From assembly GCF_004027225.2 (NCBI RefSeq), contig NC_046358.1, positions 8,339,284-8,403,283 of the forward strand: a stretch of DNA of 64,000 nucleotides, given 5' to 3'. The notes under the pieces were generated by a model, which saw only the letters and a program-made list of their open reading frames with translations, did no database searches and was not told the DNA's origin. This document shows positions 23,003-34,100 of this stretch, in pieces (position 1 is the first letter of the stretch; the number at the start of each line of letters is the position of its first letter). Origin of the DNA: Strigops habroptila (taxonomy: Eukaryota > Chordata > Aves > Psittaciformes > Psittacidae). Position numbers and translations under genes: made by a program.

Positions 23003-23174
23003 CTGCAGAACAGTGAGAAAAATACCTTTATTATTAGCAAATAACTCATATAACTAACACAGCCTATTCTATAGCATAACAAAGGTCATTCTCTCATTAA
23101 TGCAGTGAATATGTTCTCATTTTAATCATTTGAAACAATTTCTGAGAAGAAATTCTTTCTTGTAATTTGATGCA

Positions 23175-24350
23175 AGATGCTCTTGGACAAACTCAAACAC
23201 AAAAAGGAACCCTACAGAGGGTGGAAGCAAGGACAGGCGGCTTGGGAGGAATACAGAGGAATTGTCCAAGCAGCCAAGGGTCAGGTTAGGAAAGCTAAAG
23301 CTCTAAGAGGGTCTGGCCAGGGATGCCAGGAGCTACAGGAAAAGCTTCTTTACATACATTGGTGTATCTGCAGGTGCACAAGTCCATGAGACCTGATGAG
23401 ATGCATCTGCAGTTCCTGAGGGAACTAGGGGATGAAGTTGCTAAGCCACTGTCCATTGTATTTGAGAAGTCGTGGCAGACTGGTGCAGTTCCTGCTGACT
23501 GGAAAAGGGAAAAACCTAACTCCCATTTTTAAAAAAGAAACAAAGGAAGACCTGGGGAACTGCAGGCCAGTCAGTCACACCTCAGTGCCCAGCAAGATCA
23601 TGGAGCAGATCCTCCTGTGGAAACTATGCTAAGGCATATGGAAAATAAGGAGGTGTTCAGTGATAGCAAACATGGCTTCACTAAGGGCAAATTGTGCCTG
23701 ACAAATTTGTACAATGGGTGTACAGTGTCGGTGGATAAGGGAAGAGCAACTGACATCATCTGCTTGGACTTATGCAAAGTATTCAACACTGTCCCACATG
23801 ATATCCTTGTCTCTAAACTGGAGAGGCATTGATGTGGTGGATGGACCACTGGGTGGATAGGGAAATGTCTAGGTGGTTGCAATCAGCAGCTCAATGTCCA
23901 AGTGGAACCAGTGACAAGTGGTGTTTCATCAGGGGTTGGCATTGGGACCCAGCGCTGTTTAATAACTGTCAGTGACATGGACAGTGGGATCGAATGCACT
24001 TTCAACAAGTTTGCCAGTGACACCAAAGTGTGTGGTGCACTCAGCACACTGGAGGGAAGGGATGCAATCCACAGGGACCTAGACAGGCTGGAGGGGTGGG
24101 CCTGTGTGAACCTCATGAAGTTCAACAAGGGCAAGGGCAAGATCCTTCATCTGGGTCGGAGTAAGGCCAAACACAACTACAGGCTAGGCAGAAACTGGAT
24201 TGAGAGCAACCCTAAGGAAAAGGACTTGGGAGTGTTGGTTGAAGAGAAGCTCAACGTGAGATGGCAGTGTGCACTCACAGCCCAGAAAGCCAACCATATC
24301 CCGGGCTGCATTGCAAGAAGCATGACCAGCAGGTTGAAGGAGGTGATTAC
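23175..24350 (+). mobile_element. CR1 LINE ORF2 fragment, truncated at both ends
   Basis: Degraded reverse-transcriptase ORF in plus orientation, in three or more frames. Phrases are [20 protein letters not shown] (23210s), a [20 protein letters not shown] segment (23395 on), [17 protein letters not shown] and [19 protein letters not shown] (23660-23830), and later DLDRLEGWACVNLMKFNKGK. About 45 bases seem missing near 23350. It stops abruptly near 24350, before the usual 3' UTR and octamers. Confidence 0.92.
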
Positions 24351-24689
24351 TGCAAAACAAGGCAGATGCCCTGCATTTTATAATGCCCCAATCAAGATAC
24401 CACTGCTACTGGCCAGTCCGGCTGTGGGATATATAATGCCATAACATCCTTCACCATACCAAAACAGCTGACTCTTAAAAAGAAATAAATAACTAAGAGA
24501 GGGAGAGAATGGTTCATGAAGCGAGCATCCCAATATGGGACTCCAGAGCTTTTCAGTTACACCAGCAGGAGGAAGGCTGAAATCAGAAAATCAGAGGCTT
24601 GGGTAAGCGTTCTTCCGTTTCACATGTAGGTCTCACTTCCTGTAATGCAGTTCTAGCACTTCATTGCAAATTTAACATGACATAGGCAG

Positions 24690-24797
24690 AAGAAGCTAGG
24701 TTTGCGTTTTGGTTTTTTATGTTGAGTGGGGTTTTTTTGTTTGTTGGTTGGTTTTGTGGGGGTGGGTTTTTTTGGTTGGTGGTGGGGGTTTTCTTTG
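24690..24797 (+). repeat. G/T-rich low-complexity tract
   Basis: The plus strand is almost only G and T, with runs of four to five G separated by T-rich spacers (gtggggttttttt, gtgggggtgggttttttt, ggtggtgggggtttt). It could fold as a G-quadruplex on this strand. It may also be a degenerate microsatellite. Confidence 0.6.
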
Positions 24798-25645
24798 ACA
24801 AGAGGGGAGGAAGCTCTGTGTAATACTGCGTAAAGATAACATGACATCCATAGATAGGGTCTACATTAATCAGAAGGAAACCATATTACCACAACATACA
24901 GAACTGATATATGTACATAAAGCAAGAGCTGGAGAAAAACCAGAATTGAAGAAAGAATAAATCACAAGATGTCAAAAAAAATGTAATAAGGTGGAAAGGT
25001 GCAAACACAAACCAAATTAAACATTTGGTAGGATGAGAGTGAAATTGCCAGTGTGTTAGATTATGCAACACAAAAGAGCAATAATAAAAGTTATAATTGC
25101 ATATGAATGCACATATGTGAAATTAGATTCAGAATACTATGGCTTATACAGGACTTTTGCATAATAAATTAAAATATGTTCGCATAGAAAAACCTAGGCT
25201 GACCTGATTGATTTACCAAGGAGAAGCACTGAAGTATAGCCATAAACTGACATCCCATCATGTAGGGCTCTGTAAAGGAATAGCTTGAAGGCTCCACAAC
25301 CCTCTCCATTTTTGTTTTCTCCTTCCACTCCCCATCACACCTACACACAACCCTATACTTGGTTGCAGGAAAAACAAGACAATCTTGATGAACATCAGAA
25401 GTAAAATACTATATGCAGAAGCAGTAGTCCCATTAATTAAAATGAAATGAGCAATTAAATCTTCAAAGCATCATGATTTCTGAAAAACTTTCTCCTTTAG
25501 ACCTCCTTGTTTACCTCTTTCTTTGATACACCAGTGTCCTGACAGGAGCAGATTAATCATCTAAAAAGCAGTACATCACCAGGCTAGATGCTACTTACAG
25601 CCCACTGGAAAAATTCTCAACCCAATAGTTATCTCCTAGAAAGTG

Positions 25646-25897
25646 TCATTTGACCAAAACCAACAGGTTTGCAAGAAACCCATCAACCTCAGCAGAATTT
25701 TTGGCAGCAATGTTTCTAGTGATAGAGAGAATGACAGGAGCAGATGATCCAAATTGCTGAAAGCTCAACTTTTCATGCCAAAAACAGAGAGTTAATTTTT
25801 CATCCTCAGCTTTAGTACCATCCATATCCAGGAGTTTGGAGAAAACTTTTTCATGAGATGAGTGAAGTACTAAGAAAATATGCAGACACAAACCCAA
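25646..25897 (-). other. Unidentified 83-codon open frame
   Basis: The frame reads like protein rather than low complexity: KVFSKLLDMDGTKAEDEKL, LCFWHEKLSFQQFGSSAPV, ILSITRNIAAKNSAEVDGF and ends LLVLVK. A possible acceptor (attttcttag) lies just inside its upstream edge at about 25872, in another frame. I recognise no family. It may be chance or a decayed exon. Confidence 0.12.
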
Positions 25898-26362
25898 TTA
25901 TTCTTCCTTCCAACACCTTTTACCAGTTCAGTTTCATAAAAATTAGTGTTTGGAATTCTTTTAAGTGACAGAAACTGAACAATCCAAAAGGCAAAGGAAA
26001 AAATTTGAAGACTGAGCCTTGGATGTTATGAGGTACAACTACCATCATATAGTGATGTCACAGTAAAATCAAGATTAAAATGCAGCTCTCCCAGTTCCTT
26101 CCCCAGCATCTAAACCACAATTTCACCACCTTCCCCACCTTCCCAACCCCTAAGTCATAGTGAATATTTTCCGTTCTGGAATGTACACTCACAGAAGAAA
26201 AAATCTTCCCTTAACTAACTGTTAAAACATATCACCTCTCATAAGAACAGTTAAGCTTAGGGAGAGATGGGAAAGGTTGAAGGAAAACTGCAGGTAGCAC
26301 AGCCATTGTTCATACCTCATAGCCCTCTCCCTGCAACCCAGAAGCTGATTTCTATACAGTAC

Positions 26363-26446
26363 CTCATCTTCAGTGCTGTGCAGTCTTTGATGATTCCTCT
26401 CCTTGATTTCAATCTTCCTGTATGGGTTTGCTCGGACGAACCAGTC
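26363..26446 (-). CDS. Candidate 5' exon of PLA2G4E (uncertain)
   Basis: 84 nt, phase 0 at both ends, so it joins the C2 exon at 23002 without a frame change. The acceptor is strong (ctctcttggctccttgtccccag); the donor GAG/gtactg is weak. It would encode DWFVRANPYRKIEIKERNHQ, then RLHSTEDE. There is no methionine, so another exon would be needed upstream. No clear similarity to the mammalian PLA2G4E N terminus, which is itself poorly conserved. Confidence 0.3.
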
Positions 26447-27182
26447 CTGGGGACAAGGAGCCAAGAGAGGGACCAGTGATGAAATCCAGCAGTCAACAGT
26501 TCCTAGTTTTCAGTTTCTGCTCAGATTTGCTATGGCAATAGCAAGGGGCCCTACCATTTCTCCTCCTCATGATGGAATAAATGCCCATCTCACCAAGAGC
26601 ATCTATCAGCTGCTCTTGCTAATAATTTGTACACTACAGACCTGTTTTGATTTAAGGATCAAAATTCCTCACACATTTGCTTTTTTTGATGAATCTTCAA
26701 GATCCTCCTGCCCCCACTGCTGATTTTCTCTTACCAAAGGTGAATAGGTTGATGATCCCATTAGTATCTCTGTTTCATAAAAGGCAACGCTATGCTGGTC
26801 CAGTCTGTATGTCTTACAGGTGGCAGTTGGTCCTGGACTACACTATTTTCCAACCAACTGAGGCAAGGAAGAAGAGTTGTATAGTTTGACTCATAGCTCC
26901 ACCTCCCACTGATGTCAAAAGTACAAATTATGTGCTTATCCTGTACCACAAAGGTGGGTTTTTTAACACCATAATGATTTAGGCAAAAGGAGGAGATGGG
27001 TCAAGCATTTTATCATAAGTTATTCTCAAAGTAAAATAATTATCCACTACAGTAAGGTTTGAATAACCACATGCAGAGGGATATCCTGGGGCAGTTGCAT
27101 CCCTCACAAACTACAGAAGACCTAACAAAATGTTGCAACTACTGATATCTACTATTACTTTCTTTACTCCTAAAATCCATAC

Positions 27183-27242
27183 CTGCATTTTGGCAGGATC
27201 AGGTGGAGTGATCTGAACAGCCAAACAGCAGCCTTCCAGCTC
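27183..27242 (-). CDS. Second candidate 5' exon (uncertain)
   Basis: 60 nt, phase 0 at both ends, donor CAG/gtatgg good, acceptor ggaccaagtag weak with little pyrimidine tract. It would encode ELEGCCLAVQITPPDPAKMQ and joins in frame to the candidate exon at 26446. An in-frame ATG lies near its end. The support is the matching phase and direction only. Confidence 0.2.
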
Positions 27243-27846
27243 CTACTTGGTCCTCAGTCAGATGTACAACTGCAAGGGTTTTTGCCAAGTTCACTGCAAA
27301 TTCAGCTGCAATGTGGAGGTTGGCTCCTATGGGCAGTGGCAAATAGGTAAAGAAAACAGTTTGTAGCTCTTTCTTCTCTCTTCTTTCTGTTACATAGGGA
27401 TGTTAAGGTGTAAGCGCAGCTAGCAGGAGCTTCTGTTACTGAAACTCTCTAGTGAAAGTGCTGCTTGCAATTATGTTAGAAACCCACATAAGATTTAAAA
27501 CAAATAACTATATATGATTTCTTTTTCCAAAATACTGTAACACATTCATGTTAAAATTGCCAAGTCCAATTTCTTTTTCATTTTAGAATCATTTCACATT
27601 ATTTTTCTGCAATAGCACTCCACACGTAATAACAAAAGTACCTAGTACCATTAAAACTACTGAAAAATGACAGAAGCCAGATGTGGCATTAAACATTTTT
27701 AAAATCACTAAAACCAGCTATTATTCAATAGTGAGAAATTTAAGTTGAAGAAAGTTCTTTTAAAACTATTTTTAACTTTTTAGGATCCCCAAGTTTCTAA
27801 GTCAGACAGAAAACCCTTTTTTGAAGCAACAGGACTTCTTATGGGA

Positions 27847-27871
27847 AAAATAAATAAATAAATAAATAAAT
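27847..27871. repeat. (AAAT)n microsatellite
   Basis: About six AAAT units. Confidence 0.9.
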
Positions 27872-30613
27872 CGATCAAGCTAGTGTTCAACCATTTCTAA
27901 TGGAAGTATGGACTATTTGAACTGTCCTGTAGAGGAAAACTGCCTTAGAAAAAGTTTCAAATTATCATCGTAATTAGTCTGGTCTTCCATAAACCCAAGC
28001 ATCGAATACATAAAAGTTCTTGCTGCAGATTGTACTACCCTTTAGGCAGAAAAGTGGGATGAGTTCCCAGGTATGAGGGTTTTGTTGGGTAGGTTTTCTT
28101 GTTTTGTGGAGCAGTCTTTTTACAATAGAGATCTTTTTCAGCTTGATTATATGATAATGCTTTTGAAGAAACACTCCCTGATTTGAAAGAAGAGGTTCAG
28201 CTTATGTGGTTACAAAAGGCTGAACAGAACAGCCGTTGCATCACTTAGCTCAGGCTCTGAAGTCATTTTACTGCTTGGTTTGGTGATAGTGGATTCTCTC
28301 CAGCTCTTCAAAAACAGAAGTTACCCATCCAGTTAGACAATATGCCATGCTCCCCACTCAACTCCCACTCTTTCTACGATGTCCACATTTCAGGCTTTTG
28401 TGGATTTCATAAATTCAATTAAGCAATATTAATTGCTCAGGCAGCTATGTTGCTATGCTATGTATGCCTGATCTGCACATCGTAAGACAAAAGAAATCCA
28501 GCTAAACAGCTCTCGCATGCAAAAGCAGGTATAGCCCAGCAATGGTAGGAAGTTACTTGATAGTGTGATATTGTGCATCATGAACAGTGAGTCAGGAGTC
28601 AGGAAGCCACAGACCAGAAGCCAAGATAGTATTTCACCAGTGCCCTTATAATAACAGAAGCCTTTGACAGTACCGGTTGCATGGTGATGTGAGGTCTAGA
28701 GCCACACAGACACTTAAACCGGGCCACATAACTTGGAACACAGGTTCCTGGGGTGGCAGAGGAGCAAACTACTTGCAGCAACACCAGCACAGGCTCTGCA
28801 GCCCCTTGGAAAGGTGAAATCTTCATTGAGAGCAGGAGAATTCCATTTGCCACCAAAATTCCAGATCAGTTTTGAAACAGACTCAGGGTCACATTCCTCT
28901 TACAGAAAATTGTGTTTGATAATCAGTGATATCTTCAGATTCTAACAGGATTTCTACAATTATTGAATATGAGGCAAAGGGGGAAAGGCCCTCAGAGCCT
29001 GGCTGAAAAGCATGGCAGGACTGCCATCTTCTGATTGATAGAGATGTGCTGTGATAAACAGCCAAAGCCACCTCTTGATCTGAGCTCTGATACACTAGCC
29101 CAGCCACAGGCTTCAACTTTATTTCTAAAATTACTAGTGATTTTGTTCTTCATAACCCCCTAAACAAAAGCTTCTAATATCACTTCTAAATATCAGACTT
29201 CGTTTACATGACCCAGATAAAGCATCCCAAAACTGAATGACTCATAATCCCTTTTTGACCTACATTCTGACAAAACCTGCAGTGATGGTGAAATCCATAA
29301 GAAATTAAAAGTCTTCATGCAAGTTTCAGAGCATCTCTTTAAAGCATTTGGGTAAGAGGAATAACAAGACATTATGCTGCACTTCATGCTTTGATAATAC
29401 AGAGAAGACCACAGCAAACATGTTGCTTATGGGACAATAACAAATAACCTGTTTGACTTAATATTGTCTGTTGCACATAAGTTGCACAATTGTGTTTATA
29501 ATCTGTTAGAATGAAAGTTTTGTTCTAATATATGATTCAGTATGGCCAGAAAAAATACTCACACTTGCATTGCCAGTCTAGGCCTTATTTACAAAATAGT
29601 TGTGTCAATTTTCTCAGGTTATTTCATAAGTACTTCAACACAATCTGAGGTGAGTTGACACAAGTGACAATGACAACCAATGCACAAGCTGCTTTGTGTT
29701 ATTGCTGAGTAGACAGGTCCCAAAGGCTGAATTACCCAAGAGTACCTTCCTCTCAAACAGCACTCCTGGAGTCAGCCCATTCAATGCTGAGGGAAGGATA
29801 TGTCACAGCAGCCAGGATCCACCTGTATCTTCAGCTCAGACCAGAAGATATCATCTATTTATCACTAACTCATAGAAGACAAGGTGGTCCTATACTAGAT
29901 GCTCTAAAGCGGGATCTACACCACCAGTCAAGCATGCAATCGTGCATGTAGGTTAACAGCCTCCAGGCAATGGAGTTTATCCTGCTCCTAAACAAAAGAA
30001 GCAAAGACGACAAAACATAAATGAAGTAAAGGATACATAACTGCAATAAAATGTGGAGGGTTGACTGCAGACAGCAGCTAAACTCAGGTATAACAGATAG
30101 TGACATTTCACCTTTTCTATGTAATTTAGAGTGTTACATTAGACTAATAAACTCATTCAATTTCAAAAGCACCTGTTTTCTTCATTTGATAAAGGATTAT
30201 CACACTTCAGTCCCAGATCAACCAGAATTTGCTTAATGAAGTCACAGTGTGATATCTCACCAATTTCTTTATTTACTTTTAAAGAATTCTTGGGAGATGC
30301 AAGCCTCCACTCTTTGATCCCCAAATACTGCAGCTTTACAGAACTGAAGGAGAATATAAACAGTGTTTGTCACAGGAAGAGCATCTGAATTAGATGCTCT
30401 GGGCAAGCAGAAGTGTCAGAGCTCCAAAGAGAAAGCAGAATCTCTGGGGTGGTGGTGAGAGTGAAGCTCGGATGTAGATACACAGATGTCTTAACCTCCT
30501 CTGAAATAGTGCCACCTAGGGGCTGACTGTAGGAAAAGAAAGCACAGAAACAAACGTTTGCTCGGGCCTTAGAATTACTTATATCATGAAGTGATTTTAT
30601 GAACATTGGACTG

Positions 30614-30633
30614 AAAAAAAAAAAAAAAAAAAA
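30614..30633. repeat. Poly(A) run
   Basis: Twenty consecutive A on the plus strand, 130 bases before a minus-oriented CR1 fragment. Not obviously part of that element, because CR1 does not end in poly(A). Confidence 0.85.
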
Positions 30634-30762
30634 TCAGTGGATTCACCAGTATTTCAGAACACTACAAAGATATACTAGCCGGCTATCTATTTCCATAGAC
30701 TTTAAAAGGTTTTTCTTTAATAATAAGTCAAATTCAGTTAGGATCACAGGTTTGCCTTTGTA

Positions 30763-31197
30763 AAAAGTCCCTCTCCAGATTTCTTGTAAACCCCCTTTAG
30801 GCACTGGAAGCTGCTCTAAGGTGTCCCCTGAGCCTTCTCTTCTCCAGGCTGAACCAGCCCAGCTCTCTCAGCCTGTCTCCATAGCAGAGGTGCTCCAGCC
30901 CTCTGAGTATCTTTGTGGCCTTCTCTGGACTCACTCCAACAGCTCCACGTCCTTCTTGTGTTGGGGACCCAGAGCTGAATGTATGACTGCGGGGGGGGTC
31001 TCACAAGAGCAGAGTAGAGGGGGACAATCCCCTCCTTCAACCTGCTGGTCACACTTCTTTTGATACTGCCCAGGGTATGGTTGGTGTCTGGGCTGTGAGT
31101 GCACACTGCCATCTCATGATCAGATTCTCACTGGCCAAAACCCCCAAGTCGTTCTCTTCAGGGCTCCTCTCAATCCATTCTCTGTCCAGCCTGTAAA
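30763..31197 (-). mobile_element. CR1 LINE fragment, minus orientation
   Basis: The reverse complement gives CR1 ORF2 end sequence: phrases [20 protein letters not shown] and ALVRPP (minus frame 30816-31112), plus the gagtccagagaagg and gcctggagaagagaag blocks. Frameshifted, with an inserted G run near 30990. Both ends are ragged and there is no octamer tail. Confidence 0.92.
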
Positions 31198-34100
31198 GCA
31201 AGGGGCAAAAAAATAGATATTAAGGTTAAAGGCAGAGGGTAAGTATACAACTGACTGATAGTTGCATTAAACGTATGTATTTTTGTGCCACTTGGAAAAG
31301 ATCAGGATCCATAAATATTTTTGACTTCTTACTCTGCTTGTGCTTATTTCCAGTAACGCAATAATGTAGGAAAAGAAAAAGGTAGATGTTACTATTTCTA
31401 TAGTCATTGACCCTAGCATTTCCATGTCTCTCCGGCATCATGAGAAATACCTTAAAAATTGCACAATTTGTTAAAGAATGCATTTTTTAAAGGATACTTG
31501 AACTTCCCACTGCTTCTGCTAACTGAGTACTGATTCAAGCAGATACAAAAGTCAAAACACCAAGGAAGTCCTCCTGTTATTAAAAACACACACCCCTTGA
31601 AGTCAATACATCTATGAAAGCAAAATACAATTATGCGTCCAGAATAATTACATTTCAATCATCCACAGATAGTTGGTTCTCTGATAGTTAAGTATACAGA
31701 TAGGGGATTTTGCCCCAAACGCCTGACCAAAGAATTAATAGTCAACGACAGTCAGGCAGAAAATGGACAGCGAACTGTGAGAGAAAACCTGAATTAGCTG
31801 CTAGCCGAATGGAGCTGACTTCCATTTCCTGATGTGTACTATGAACTCTCAGGACACGGACCTTTGTATGTAACTCCAGGTATGTGCTATCTGGCACCAG
31901 TTCAAACAGAATACATTTTCTTTTACTTTTTTTTTCGCCCCTCATTTCTTCCCAACACGCTGCTTTAATGCTATTGACAAAATTTAAAGAAACCTATGGT
32001 GCAATATTTTCTTTAAAGCATCATATGCATCATTATGCAGATTCCAGTAATGGATCCACAGTAAAAGCCAAGGTGAAATTCACAGATAAAACATGCTTAA
32101 ACTTGCCACGTTTCACAATGGAGTAATGAATGCAGCTGTCCAGATGTCATTTTCTAGATCACCTCATTACAAAACGCAGACTAACTTCTGCAGACAAAGC
32201 ACTTTACAGTCCCATCCACTCTGAAGCTATGCCTCTGCTAAGCTTCTCATTTTCAGCTCTGCTTTTCAACTGCCCTGATTTGCCAGCAGCAAAAGAATTA
32301 ATAAATAAATCAATCTCTCCTGAGCTGGAAAATAAGAGCAGGAGAGCTCTATTGCTCTACAGTGTTAGCGACCAACTGGGTGGTGGAGTGGTAAAGGAAA
32401 AATATCCCCATACCCTACGTTTAAATCACAGATATGCCTGCAGTGAGACTACTAGCTCTGATGAGGGCATAACAATGCTATAGTTGTACAATGGATGGAT
32501 TGCAATTTAAGTTTAGATGCATACAGCCACTTTGCAATAGGAACACTTAGCACTGAAGATGGAAAAGAATGTATTGCAAAGGTAGAAAGAGTGGTTAAGC
32601 TCACAGCATTGTTGCAGAAAACTACTTTAATTTCCACTTGTTGCAAAGCAGAAGGAAACATTTGTGGTGGTCAGGTTTGGCAGGGCCAGTAACCGTAATT
32701 AGCCTTTTATAAAGATAATTTTCCCCACCATTTGGGTTATGTAATGATATTTTTTGTTTGTTTTAAAGCTAAAGGTCACATGTAAAATTAAGCTACCCAT
32801 GGTATTGCAGGACATTTCTCTTAAAGAGAAAAAAAGGATTTGCATTTTCCTCCATAATTTCCTGGGCAGCTTTTATTCTCCTCCGAGGTATCACACCTAG
32901 TTAACCAAGCTTTGCAGCTCTACGTGTTTACCCTTAAGGTAAACTCAATCCAGATATTTACAACACCACCCTTGGCATGAATCACAGCCTCTGTAGAATT
33001 CTCTTCACAATTTCTAGTTTGTAGGACATTATACAACTCTTAGCGGACCTGAGCTGACATAACTGTGATGGTCAGCCACCCAAGAACCAGTTCTCACACA
33101 CATACAAAAAAACCCCAAAACAACCCCCAAAAAAGTGCTACAACAAACGCTGTACAATCCAGTATCCAGCTTCAGCACAAAGTTTTGCTCATCACCACCC
33201 AAACACCGGAGGTGATGGCCTGAGTGGGGTCCATCTGTACTGTGAAAATGAAGGGTCGATAGAAGTGAGTTTTGATACCATTGCTGTGATCTTTCCCATC
33301 CTCCCAGTTCGGTACTTGGAAAATCTACAGTCAGAAACTATAGCTTCACAGAGAAAAGAGTTATCAATGTTCCTTCATGCAATAAAAGAATGTTTTCACG
33401 GCTTAGAGGAGTAATCTCATGCTTTTGTGTAACTTCACTGAGCTCTGCTACTGTTTCACCCAGGAGAGTCAGAAGTGGAGGAAGAATTATTAAATATATT
33501 CTATATAAATATTGGAATAGGTAAAGGGATATTTGCGGTGTGCTAACCTGCTCCTTAGACAACAAGAACCAGAATTCTTAATAGCAGTGCTTTAATTATA
33601 TCTCTAGGCTTAGGAGGGTGCATCACAGGGATATGCATGATCACATTCCTTTGGATAGCAAGCAAGCTTAGTAGTACCGGCATTAACGGCAAAAAATTAG
33701 GTGATAATTCTACAATCAACAGCATTTGGCATGCTCCTCACCTTTCTCTCAAGAAAAAGATCTACATCCAACTCTTATATTTCTTCTTTCCTTCAGAGAC
33801 ATACATGGGTCATCTCAATACACAGTTCATAACCACAGGGACTGACAGTAACTGCTCTAACATGTCTTTATATTGGGTCTGATGAGCTGTTGGTGAAGCC
33901 CCACTTCTGACACAGATGTCATCTGACTTACATCTACGTCTTAGTTCCCACCACATCTCAACCTGTTGCCATCAAGAGTATCTTATCTCCCAGAGAGGGA
34001 GTGAGAAGGAAAGTGGAACTGCCTTATATTCTTACTAGGTGAAAAGGTAGTAGTCTGTTTACTTCATTCAGAACATAATGCTTTCACCAAAAAACACACC

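Noticed and set aside
30816-31112. 98-codon minus-strand frame
   Set aside because: It is the end of a CR1 ORF2 fragment, not a host gene.
31742-31945. Minus-strand frame with YLELHTKVRVLRVHST, faintly like a C2 first strand
   Set aside because: No following splice donor in phase, no second C2 exon within reach and the rest of the frame has no C2 loop residues. Chance resemblance.
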